From Actinomadura sp. NBRC 104425 (GTDB lineage Bacteria > Actinomycetota > Actinomycetes > Streptosporangiales > Streptosporangiaceae), in the NCBI RefSeq assembly GCF_030269545.1, contig NZ_BSTN01000040.1, forward strand, positions 1-39,305: 39,305 bases of DNA, given 5' to 3'. Shown one piece after another: positions 1 to 7,221 of this stretch (position 1 is the stretch's first letter; each line of letters begins with the position of its first letter). The notes beneath the pieces are model-generated. The model worked only from the letters and a program-made list of their open reading frames with translations, ran no database searches and was not told where the DNA came from. Position numbers and translations under genes: made by a program.

Positions 1-114
1 TGGACCGAGGGCCGCCGCTACATGGGCCTGGAGTTCCTCGCCAAAGCCAGACTGCGGGTGATTGACGGCGGTCCTTGCGGGGACGGGACCGACCAGCAGG
101 CGATCACTGCTTAA
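1..114 (+). pseudogene. C-terminal fragment of a transposase, probably IS256-like (partial at window edge)
   Basis: Frame 1 is open from the first base to a TAA at 112-114 and encodes 37 residues beginning WTEGRRYMGLEFLAKARL. This resembles the C-terminal tail of actinobacterial IS256-family (Mutator-type) transposases, which end with an RRYM/RRYL-type motif followed by a short variable tail. The catalytic part is outside the window, so activity cannot be judged. It lies directly upstream of a DUF397 gene that has lost its 5' half, which fits insertion or deletion at this point. The family assignment rests on a short motif and could be wrong. Confidence 0.45.
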
Positions 115-161
115 CCTGCAGAAACAGATCACGCGGAGGCCGACTCATACACCACTCCGCT

Positions 162-266
162 GGACGTGACCCGAAGGACCCCAACGGACCCCACCTGGAG
201 TTCAACCCCGACGACTGGCGCACGTTCACCCAGCGCATCCGCAACGGACACCACGACCTGACCTGA
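162..266 (+). pseudogene. Truncated DUF397 gene (3' half only)
   Basis: The frame ending at TGA 264-266 encodes GRDPKDPNGPHLEF followed by DDWRTFTQRIRNG, the C-terminal half of a DUF397 domain (RDSKDP-GP-L-F....W..F...R.G pattern). The N-terminal half, with its W-x-KSS and CVEVA motifs, is missing. Upstream is a transposase tail. DUF397 proteins are about 60-70 residues long, very common in actinomycetes and usually paired with an XRE/DUF5753 regulator; their molecular role is poorly defined. This copy is most likely a remnant. The next gene is a second DUF397 copy, so the two probably arose by tandem duplication. Confidence 0.6.
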
Positions 267-319
267 TCCCCCACACCGACGCCTCAACTGCGCTCCTCCC
301 AGAGTGAGGAGGTGCTGAC

Positions 320-516
320 ATGGCACCTAACTGGCGCAAGTCAGCCACAGCGGAAGCACGTCCGGCCACAGTGACTGCGTAGAGGTCGCGCGGCTCGGCG
401 GGGACATTGGCGTACGGGACTCCAAGGCCCCCGTCGGACCCCACCTGGTGTTCGGCTCCGACGACTGGCGAGCGTTCGCGCGCCGGGTGCGGAGCGGAGA
501 GCACGATCTGACCTGA
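320..516 (+). pseudogene. DUF397 domain gene with a one-base frameshift
   Basis: A good ribosome binding site (GAGGAGGTG) precedes ATG 320. Translation begins MAPNWRKS, the canonical DUF397 start, but this frame ends at TAG 380-382. Removing one frame step near 341-345 restores the rest of the domain in another frame: a serine-rich loop, then DCVEVARLGGDIGVRDSK, then GPHLVF and DDWRAFARRVRSG, ending at TGA 514-516. All DUF397 landmarks are present, split only by a one-base deletion after the KS codons. Either the gene is recently inactivated or the base is a sequencing error. No partner XRE regulator is visible on this side of the window edge. Confidence 0.7.
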
Positions 517-534
517 CCTGTCCCTGACGTTGCG

Positions 535-566
535 CGAGCCCTCGGCCTGGTGCGGCCGGGGGCTCG
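535..566. terminator. Bidirectional terminator-like hairpin
   Basis: CGAGCCC (535-541) pairs with GGGCTCG (560-566), and an inner CGGCC/GGCCG stem (543-547, 554-558) closes a six-base loop. It lies between the convergent DUF397 gene (ends 516) and the pglW-like gene (ends 594), where a shared terminator is expected. There is no clear T-tract on either strand. Confidence 0.55.
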
Positions 567-593
567 TTCGCGTCGGTGGGCGGGTTCGGCGAC

Positions 594-3500
594 TCAGGCG
601 GCGCGGTGGATGTTGTTGATCCAGGAGTCGGGGAGTTTGATCCACTCGCCGAGCGCGTCCTGATAGGGGACGGCCACCGTGGCGAGACGCGGCTCGCGGA
701 ACGGGTCGGCCTGCGGGCACAGCAGCCACAGGCCCCGTCCCCCCATCCGGGCCGCGGCGGCCAGCGAGTTCAGCGTGCCCATGGCCTGGTAGCGGGCGAA
801 GGCCGTGGTCTCGGTCAGCAGCAGCGGGCCGGTGCCCGACGCCATCCGTTCGCGGATGATCGGCTCCATGCGTCCCCACGCCGTGCGGGTGTACTCGCTG
901 AGCTTCATCGCGGCCCTGCTGCCGGGCTCGGCGGCGTCGGCGCGCAGGATCGTCTGCCAGGTCGGCTTGGTGCCGGGCGGCACGAGTTCGTGCAGGACGC
1001 GCAGGAACAGCGCCGTCACCGACAGCGGCTCGGCGCCGAACCGCGCGCCCGACAGTTCGGCCACCGCCTGCAGGCTCAATCCCGCGCGAACGGTCAGCAC
1101 CCGGAAGCCGTCGCGCTGGACCGACGCCTCCAGGCGTTCCTCTGCCTCGACGGCGGCCGCCAACAGCGGGTTGTCCGAGTAGCGTGCCGCGCCGCTCTTG
1201 CGGGTGGAGCGGCGGTCGGCCAGGGCGGTGACATAACTGGAGACGATGTCCAGGCCGGTCGGCAGGTAGCGGCGGGTGCCGGTGTCCTTGCGTTCGGACA
1301 GGGTGAGGTCGAACCCGGCCTCGCGCAGGGCCCGGGTCAGCGCGCCTCCGGTAGGCAGGCGGTCGCCGCTGTCGTTGAAGCGGGGGAACCGCGTCAGGAC
1401 CCGGGCGTGGATGTCCTCGGCGGTCAGGCCGGGCTGGTGCTCCTCCGGGAGTCCGGGGATCAGCGGGACGAGACCCGCTTGGGTGAGCCGCAGCGCCCGC
1501 ACCAAAGGCAGGTCCCGGGGATAGATTTCCAGGCGGGGCGTGGCGGCGGCGTTCTTGGCGGCGGCGACGGCGATCTCGACGGTGCGGCGCTCGTCCCAGT
1601 CGATCGTGCCGGGCGGCGGACTGATCGCACCGAGCTCGGCGAGGACGGTCGCGGCCGTGGGCAGCGTGTCCAGGCGGGCGAGGCGGTCGGCGACCCGTCC
1701 CAGACGCACGGCGTAGTCGAGCAGGCCGGGGGCCGAAGGGGTGTCGGGGCCGTCGTCCTCGCCGACCTCCAGTGCCAGCAGGCCGCCGTTGGCCGCATCG
1801 CCCTTGTCGTCCCGGTTGGGCGTGTGGCGGAACGCGCTCTCCTCCGGGACGTACTGCTCCGCCTCGACCACGGCCCGCACGGCGGCCAGGCCCAGCGCGC
1901 GGCGCAGGACGGGGTCCTGGAATTCGGTGCCGCGGCTGACGGTAAGCACTTCGGCGATCTCGACGGCGGACGCGACGCGGCCGAACCCGGCCAGCAGCTC
2001 CAGGATCTCCTGGCGCAGTTCCTGGACGGCGGCGAGCTTTCGCCAGCGTTTGCGCTGCTCCTTGAGGACCTGCGGGACCCGGCCCCGGGTGATGTCCAGC
2101 GGCTCGGCCACCTTCGCCTGAGTCGGCCACACCGGGATGTCGGGCAGCGCGCCGGTCTCGTCGGGCAGCCGCAGCAGCCGCCGTACGATCTCGACCTCGT
2201 TGCGGTTCGAACCGTCCGCCCGCAGCTTCGGCACCAGCAGGGTGGCCAGCGCGTCAAGGCTGACGGTGCGCAGCACGCGCGCTGATAGCCCGTCCGCGTG
2301 CTCCCCCGTCGCCAGGGAGCCGGCCATTGCCGTCTCGGCCGCGCTGATCTGCTGCAACTCGCCCGCCACGGCCTTGCGGCCTTCGCGAGTGATCGGAGAC
2401 CGGGGAGCGCGGCCGAGACGCTCGGCCCATTCGCGCTGCCGCTTCTGGATCTCGGTGCGGGTCTTGGGGCCGAGGCCGGGTCCGTTGACGAGGTTCCGCC
2501 GACTGTAGTCCAGCAGTTCGCCCACGGTCGTGATGCCGAGGCTGTAGAGGAAGGACTCGGCGGCCGGGGTGAGCCCGGCGGCCGACAGGTGCGTCTCCCG
2601 GGTGGCCTGCGCGGCGAGCAGTTCGCGCTGCCGCTGCGCGGTCTCGGGTTCGGCTTCGGCGATGCCGGGCGTCCCGGCCGTGGACGCGGGGCGGGGATGC
2701 CGGCTCCCCGGGATGGTGGACGGGGCGGTCTCGGCGAGGTCCAGAAAGATCTTCTTCCAGGCGTCCCGCATCGGCTTGAGCTCGGGGAACCGCTGGGCGG
2801 CGTCACGGTGCAGGGCCTTGCGGAAGAACGCGACCAGGGCGTCGCGGATGGCCGGGTCGAACGCGTCGGCCGCGATGGTGGGGTAGGGCCATTCGTCCGG
2901 GTCGAGCTGCCGCGGCGACACCTTGCCGTCGCCCCACTTGGGCAGTTCGCCCGACGCCATCTGGTGCAGGGTGACCGCGAGCGCATACCGCTCGGCGTGC
3001 GCGTCGTACACCGAACGGGTCAGGCCGCCGATGAACGGGTCGAGGTAGCCTTCGGTGCCCGCGTCGGTCTCCTGCACCGGGTAGCCGGCCAGTGAGAAGT
3101 CGATCAGGACGAGTTCGCGGGTGCGGTTGGGGCGGATCCGGATCGCGATGTTGTCGGGCTTGATGTCGCGGTGCCAGACTCCCTCGCCCTCCAGGAAGTC
3201 GACGGCGCCGAACAGGTAGTCGCCGTACGCTTCCAGCTGGTCGATCTGAAGGCGTCCGCGTTCGCGCAGCTCGCGGGCCACAGTCTCCTGGCGGTGCCGG
3301 GTGCCCGGGCCGGACTGCTCGTCGGTGACCCGTTCGTCGCCGACGTACTCCAAGGCGAGCACGGTGCGGCCGCCGATGGTCAGTGGCTCCGGCTCGACCA
3401 GGCGGATCACGCGGGAGTCGGCGCGCAACCGCCGCATGACCTCGGCTTCGCGGACAAGGATCTGGGCCCGCGCGTCCGACAGGGCGACCTTGAGGACGGC

Positions 3501-5159
3501 CAGCGCCCGGCCGTTGCGCGCCGCCGGATCGGCCTGCAGGTCGCGGACGAGGAAGGCGCGGCTGGTGGAGCCGGTGCCCAGCCGCCGCCGCACCTCCCAG
3601 CGCCCCGCGAGCACATCGCCGGGGACGGCCTCCAGCGGATCCTTCTCCGGGACGGCCGCCGACCCCGGATCGGTGCTGGTGGCCGGGGCGGTCAGCGCAT
3701 CCTCGACGAACTCCAGCATCTCCAGGAACTCGTCCACCGTCGCGAGCCGCCGCTCCGGGCGGTAGGCGGTGGCGGCCTGCACCAGGTCGTCGATGTCCTC
3801 CGACAGGCCGTCGACGATCCCGCTGGGGCGCAGGCCCTCGCCCTCCTCCAGGCGGGCCAGCACCTCGGTCTGGGTCGCGCCAGGAGGCTTGCCCGTCACC
3901 AGCAGGAAGGTCAGGACCCCGAGACCGTAGACGTCGAGGGCGACCGCGTCCGGATTGGGCGCCGTGAGTTCGGGAGCCAGATACGCGTCGGAGCCGTCGG
4001 AGATGTGGATCGCCGACAGCCGGGTCGGGGCGAAGCGGCTGGCGCCCGCCGTGCCGGCCCGCTGGGTGGCTATCTGCCAGTCGGAGATCTGCAGCGTCGG
4101 GGCGAGCCAGCGGGCGTCCTCATCGCCGGACGGATCACCGCCGCGGCGCGGACGAGGGATCACGTGTACGGAGCGGGCGGCCAGGGCGCGATGGTGGATC
4201 CGGCTGGAATGAGCGGAACGGACCGTCTCGGCGAGTTGCCGGACCAGCGCGATCCGGTCGAGGATGCCGAGCTTGTCGCCGTAGCGGACGAGATACTCGT
4301 CCAGCCGCAGGGTCTCGGGATGGTAGTCGAAGATCAGGGCGGGGCCGGCGGAGTGGCCGGACGGGTCGTACTGCCTGAGCTGGATGACGCCGGGGTGGCG
4401 GAACCGCTGCAGGACGGCGGCCTCGCGGCGGGCGGCGTTCTCCACCGAGCGGCGGATGGAGGCGTCGGAGCCCCGCTCGCTCAGGTAGATCCGGACGCGC
4501 GCCATCTCGTTCAACTCACTGTGCCGGGCCAGGTAGTCCGCCCACGTCGGGCCGGTGTCGAATGCGCGCCGTTCCAGCAGGTACGGGCCCACCTTGAACT
4601 CCGCCTCGCTGCGGCGGATGCCCACCCGCTCCAGCGCCGCCTTGATCGCCCGCGAGCGGGGGCCGGTGATCCGCCGGCGCTCGTCGTTCGGGGGACGGCG
4701 GAGCATCTGCAGGAGTTGGTCGATGGTGTGGACGCCGTGCTGGTCGCCCGGCGGCAACTGGACCTTCAGCGAGGAGTCGGTGAAGCAGACCGCGGCCCCC
4801 ACCCAGACGCGTTCGCCGCTCTGGGCCAGCAGCCCGGCGAGTTCCCGCGCCTTCTGGGTGACCAGGTGCAGCGGGTTGCCGTGCAGGATCCGGCGGCCGG
4901 TGGGCGTCGTCTGCACCCAGGTGCCGTTCTCGGTGGTGAGGCGGCCGTGCCAATCCTTCAGATCGATCATGAAGACGCCGCCGGGCGTGATGACGAGCAG
5001 GTCCACTTCCCGGACATGGCCGGTGTTGGCGGTGAAAGTGAAGTTGGACCAGGCTCGCCAGGGGTCGGCGTCCGGCAGGCGTTCGCGAATGGCCTCCAGC
5101 CCTCGCCGCTCGTGCTCGAACTGGGACTCTGTGACCGTCGTCCACCGACCTTCGAGCAT
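594..5159 (-). CDS. pglW: PglW-like protein: NERD domain, pseudokinase, Ser/Thr kinase, DNA-binding-like modules (1521 aa)
   Basis: ATG 5159 is chosen because a GAGGGTGG ribosome site precedes it and homology starts there. Residues 10-110 form a NERD nuclease-related domain (REVDLLVITPGG at 50-61, then IDLKDWHG giving the D-x-K pair D66/K68). Residues 230-480 are kinase-like but carry HRALAARS for the HRDLKPEN loop and DWQ for DFG, so they look like a pseudokinase. Residues 517-800 hold a likely active kinase: LGTGSTSRAF loop, K557, HRDIKPDN (663-670), DFS (687-689), GTEGYLDP. Next come an RpoA-CTD/helix-hairpin-helix-like stretch (865-910) and a sigma-region-4-like HTH (about 1010-1040). Length and order fit PglW, the kinase of the phage growth limitation/BREX type 2 defence system. 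pglX, pglY, pglZ and brx genes are absent from the window. It may be a solitary PglW homologue rather than part of a working Pgl system. Confidence 0.82.
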   Translation of the reverse strand: MLEGRWTTVTESQFEHERRGLEAIRERLPDADPWRAWSNFTFTANTGHVREVDLLVITPGGVFMIDLKDWHGRLTTENGTWVQTTPTGRRILHGNPLHLVTQKARELAGLLAQSGERVWVGAAVCFTDSSLKVQLPPGDQHGVHTIDQLLQMLRRPPNDERRRITGPRSRAIKAALERVGIRRSEAEFKVGPYLLERRAFDTGPTWADYLARHSELNEMARVRIYLSERGSDASIRRSVENAARREAAVLQRFRHPGVIQLRQYDPSGHSAGPALIFDYHPETLRLDEYLVRYGDKLGILDRIALVRQLAETVRSAHSSRIHHRALAARSVHVIPRPRRGGDPSGDEDARWLAPTLQISDWQIATQRAGTAGASRFAPTRLSAIHISDGSDAYLAPELTAPNPDAVALDVYGLGVLTFLLVTGKPPGATQTEVLARLEEGEGLRPSGIVDGLSEDIDDLVQAATAYRPERRLATVDEFLEMLEFVEDALTAPATSTDPGSAAVPEKDPLEAVPGDVLAGRWEVRRRLGTGSTSRAFLVRDLQADPAARNGRALAVLKVALSDARAQILVREAEVMRRLRADSRVIRLVEPEPLTIGGRTVLALEYVGDERVTDEQSGPGTRHRQETVARELRERGRLQIDQLEAYGDYLFGAVDFLEGEGVWHRDIKPDNIAIRIRPNRTRELVLIDFSLAGYPVQETDAGTEGYLDPFIGGLTRSVYDAHAERYALAVTLHQMASGELPKWGDGKVSPRQLDPDEWPYPTIAADAFDPAIRDALVAFFRKALHRDAAQRFPELKPMRDAWKKIFLDLAETAPSTIPGSRHPRPASTAGTPGIAEAEPETAQRQRELLAAQATRETHLSAAGLTPAAESFLYSLGITTVGELLDYSRRNLVNGPGLGPKTRTEIQKRQREWAERLGRAPRSPITREGRKAVAGELQQISAAETAMAGSLATGEHADGLSARVLRTVSLDALATLLVPKLRADGSNRNEVEIVRRLLRLPDETGALPDIPVWPTQAKVAEPLDITRGRVPQVLKEQRKRWRKLAAVQELRQEILELLAGFGRVASAVEIAEVLTVSRGTEFQDPVLRRALGLAAVRAVVEAEQYVPEESAFRHTPNRDDKGDAANGGLLALEVGEDDGPDTPSAPGLLDYAVRLGRVADRLARLDTLPTAATVLAELGAISPPPGTIDWDERRTVEIAVAAAKNAAATPRLEIYPRDLPLVRALRLTQAGLVPLIPGLPEEHQPGLTAEDIHARVLTRFPRFNDSGDRLPTGGALTRALREAGFDLTLSERKDTGTRRYLPTGLDIVSSYVTALADRRSTRKSGAARYSDNPLLAAAVEAEERLEASVQRDGFRVLTVRAGLSLQAVAELSGARFGAEPLSVTALFLRVLHELVPPGTKPTWQTILRADAAEPGSRAAMKLSEYTRTAWGRMEPIIRERMASGTGPLLLTETTAFARYQAMGTLNSLAAAARMGGRGLWLLCPQADPFREPRLATVAVPYQDALGEWIKLPDSWINNIHRAA

Positions 5160-5435
5160 TCCACCCTCGCTCGCCGCCGTGCGCCCAGCCGGTCCCCCGG
5201 CCGACTGCCTTTGATCAGATGCTATAGGCGAACTCCGACATGGTTTTCCGGTCGATGAAGATCTCACCTGCTGGTTCGGGCTTCGTCTGGTCTGCGGACT
5301 TCACTACGCGTAAGCGGCGCGGAGGAGCACCTGACCGATCAACTGCCGGAAGGACGATCGTTTGACGTCCTTGTCACTGGTGCGCCTTCGAGCGGGGCCG
5401 GTGCTTGCTTGGGGAGGGGCGTACGCTGCGCGGGC

Positions 5436-5835
5436 ATGGAGGGGTTGTTCGTTTACGGCACGTTGCGTTTTCCTGAGGTTCTGCGTGTTCTGTTGGGGCG
5501 GGTGCCGGACATGCGTCCGGCGACGGCGACGGGGTGGAGTGTGCGGGCCCTGCCGGGGAAGGTGTACCCGGGGCTCGTGGCCGACCCGGATGGTGTGGCC
5601 CGGGGGCTGGTGATGACCGATCTCACCGAGGACGAACGCCGCCTGCTGGACGCCTTCGAAGGCGACGGCTACGACCCCGTCCTCATCCCCCTGGACGACG
5701 GGGCGACGCGCCCGGGCGTACGTGTGGAAGGCGTCCACCGAGCCCCACGAGTGGGATGTGGAGCGATTCGCACGCGAGGAGCTGTCCGCGTTCGTGGACG
5801 GGTGCCGCCTGTGGCGCCGCGCCTTCACGTCGTGA
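5436..5835 (+). pseudogene. Gamma-glutamylcyclotransferase/AIG2-like gene with a one-base frameshift
   Basis: From ATG 5436 the product starts MEGLFVYGTLRFPEVL, the YGTL substrate-loop motif of the gamma-glutamylcyclotransferase fold, followed by ALPGKVYPGLV, RGLV and LDAFEGDGYDPVLIPL. At the G-run 5700-5703 the frame breaks; one base fewer restores RARAYVWKASTEPHEWDVERFA and an end at TGA 5833-5835. The restored protein is about 132 residues, normal for the family. These enzymes form 5-oxoproline from gamma-glutamyl compounds, but many bacterial members have no assigned substrate. The shift in a four-G run may be genuine or a sequencing error. The left hairpin of the tnpB element starts 26 bases after the stop. 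Confidence 0.72.
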
Positions 5836-5860
5836 ACGTCATCGGAAACCTCCGAGGAGA

Positions 5861-5880
5861 CCCCCGCCTTCAGGCGGGGA
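5861..5880. repeat. Left-end hairpin of the IS200/IS605-type element
   Basis: CCCCGCC (5862-5868), loop TTCA, GGCGGGG (5873-5879). It shares its stem-loop core with the right-end hairpin at 7196-7215, which fits the paired end structures of this element family. Confidence 0.75.
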
Positions 5881-5992
5881 AGGAATCGGACCCCTGCGGA
5901 GCAGGACAGGGGCAGGCGATTGGCCGCCAGGTGAATCGCCCTATCGAACAAGCGAACGAAACTTAGGTGATCTTGCGGTACCGTGCGAGATC

Positions 5993-7099
5993 GTGGCGCA
6001 GATCGTGAAGCGGGCGTACAAGTACCGCTTCTACCCGACCCTCGAGCAGGCCGAAGAACTGCTCAAAACGTTCGGCTGCGTCCGCCTGGTCTACAACAAG
6101 GCCCTGGAGGAACGCACCCGCGCCTGGCATGCCGAGCAGCGCCGCGTCTCCTACGCCGAGACCTCCGCGATGCTCACCCGGTGGAAGCGCACCCAGGAAC
6201 TGGCGTTTTTGGGCGACGTGTCCAGCGTGCCGTTGCAGCAGGCGCTGCGGCACCTGCAGGCGGCGTTTGCGAACTTCTTCGCCAAGCGGGCCGAATACCC
6301 CACGTTCAAGAGCAAGAAGAAGTCGCGGGCGTCGGCGGAGTACACCCGCTCGGCGTTCCGCTGGCGGGACGGTCGGCTCACCCTGGCCAAGATGCGCGAG
6401 CCCTTGCGCATCGTGTGGTCTCGTCCCCTCCCGGAGGGGGCCGAGCCGTCCACGGTGACCGTGAGCCGGGATGCGGCCGGGCGCTGGTTCGTGTCCCTTC
6501 TGGTCGAGGAGAAGATCCGCCCGCTGGCCCCGGTCGGGTCGGCTGTGGGGGTGGATGCCGGGGTCACGGCGCTGGTAACCCTCTCCACCGGGGAGAAGAT
6601 CACCAACCCCCGGCACGAACGCCGCGATCGGCGCAGGCTCGCCAGGGCGCAGCGTGCCCTGTCCCGCAAGGCCGAGGGCAGCGCGAACCGGGAGAAGGCC
6701 CGGCGGCGGGTCGCCAAGGTGTACGCCCGCATCGCCGACCGGCGCCGCGACTTTTTGCACAAGCTGTCGACTCGGCTCGTCCGTGAGAACCAAACGGTCG
6801 TGATCGAGAATTTGGCCGTGCGCACCATGGTCCGCAACCACCGCCTGGCCCGTGCGATCTCCGACGCGGCGTGGCGTGAGCTGCGGTCGATGCTGGAGTA
6901 CAAGTGCGCCTGGTACGGGCGCCAACTGCTGATGGTGGACCGCTGGTACCCGTCGTCCAAGCTGTGCTCGGCGTGCGGCACCGTGCAGGATGCGATGCCG
7001 CTGGACGTTCGGATGTGGGAGTGCGCCTGCGGCGCGGTCCACGACCGCGATGTGAACGCGGCCCAGAATGTGCTCGCCGCTGGGCTGGCGGAGAGCTGA
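5993..7099 (+). CDS. tnpB: TnpB RNA-guided endonuclease of an IS200/IS605-type element (368 aa)
   Basis: Related TnpB proteins begin (M)..VKRAYKYRFYPT, so translation should start at GTG 5993 or GTG 6005; neither has a strong ribosome site. Residues 1-110 carry the N-terminal helical part (RLVYNKALEERTRAW). The RuvC-like nuclease triad is D188 (VGVDAGVTAL), E272 (VIENLAV) and D353 (HDRDVNAAQN), and all three are present. The zinc-binding cysteines are C325/C328 (CSACG) and C344/C346 (CACG). Family members are nucleases guided by an RNA made from the element's right end, which recognise a target next to a short motif and help retain the element. Length is normal and there is no frameshift, so the gene looks intact. 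No tnpA accompanies it. Confidence 0.93.
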   Translation: MAQIVKRAYKYRFYPTLEQAEELLKTFGCVRLVYNKALEERTRAWHAEQRRVSYAETSAMLTRWKRTQELAFLGDVSSVPLQQALRHLQAAFANFFAKRAEYPTFKSKKKSRASAEYTRSAFRWRDGRLTLAKMREPLRIVWSRPLPEGAEPSTVTVSRDAAGRWFVSLLVEEKIRPLAPVGSAVGVDAGVTALVTLSTGEKITNPRHERRDRRRLARAQRALSRKAEGSANREKARRRVAKVYARIADRRRDFLHKLSTRLVRENQTVVIENLAVRTMVRNHRLARAISDAAWRELRSMLEYKCAWYGRQLLMVDRWYPSSKLCSACGTVQDAMPLDVRMWECACGAVHDRDVNAAQNVLAAGLAES

Positions 7100-7221
7100 A
7101 ACGCCTGTGGAGCTGGTGTAAGACCTCAAACGGGAGTCCTCTCGGGCGAGGCGACCGGCTGTGAAGCAGGAAGGCCGACCGGCGACGGTTGGAACCCCCC
7201 GCCTTCAGGCGGGGGAGGAAG
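7100..7221 (+). ncRNA. Probable omega RNA (TnpB guide RNA) scaffold region
   Basis: In characterised TnpB elements the guide RNA comes from the 3' end of tnpB plus the right end, and the guide portion begins just past the element. Here the 122 bases after the tnpB stop have no gene and end in the right-end hairpin. The guide would therefore be read from the 3' end of the flanking histidine kinase gene. Location is inferred from family knowledge; the 5' boundary may lie inside tnpB. Confidence 0.4.
7196..7215. repeat. Right-end hairpin of the IS200/IS605-type element
   Basis: CCCCCGCC (7196-7203), loop TTCA, GGCGGGGG (7208-7215), followed by AGGAAGTCAAG. It shares its stem-loop core with the left end at 5861-5880 and stops seven bases before the stop codon of the convergent histidine kinase gene. 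Confidence 0.75.

Larger units (their letters stand above)
5861..7221 (+). mobile_element. IS200/IS605-type element with tnpB only (IS1341-like organisation)
   Basis: The element is delimited by two near-identical hairpins around CGCCTTCAGGCG, one at 5862-5879 and one at 7196-7215, both followed by a GGAAG/AGGAAG-type sequence. Subterminal hairpins of this kind are what IS200/IS605 transposases recognise. The only gene inside is tnpB; no tnpA (Y1 transposase) is present, so mobility would need a TnpA from elsewhere. Exact ends are uncertain: the left cleavage site lies somewhere before 5861, and the right end is near TCAA 7222-7225, which overlaps the stop codon of the neighbouring kinase gene. 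No target-site duplication is expected for this family. Confidence 0.75.

Noticed and set aside
576..2285. Long plus-strand open frames opposite the pglW-like gene
   Set aside because: Arg/Pro/Gly/Gln-rich products with no domain; high-GC shadows of the minus-strand coding sequence.
594..5159. Calling a complete BREX type 2/Pgl defence system
   Set aside because: Only the PglW-like kinase is visible; the methylase, ATPase and phosphatase-like components are absent.
5304..5951. Minus-strand frame over the cyclotransferase-like gene and element end
   Set aside because: It is the reverse of a recognisable gene and has no homology of its own.
5861..7221. Calling an autonomous IS605 element
   Set aside because: No Y1 tnpA gene lies inside or beside the hairpin-delimited region.
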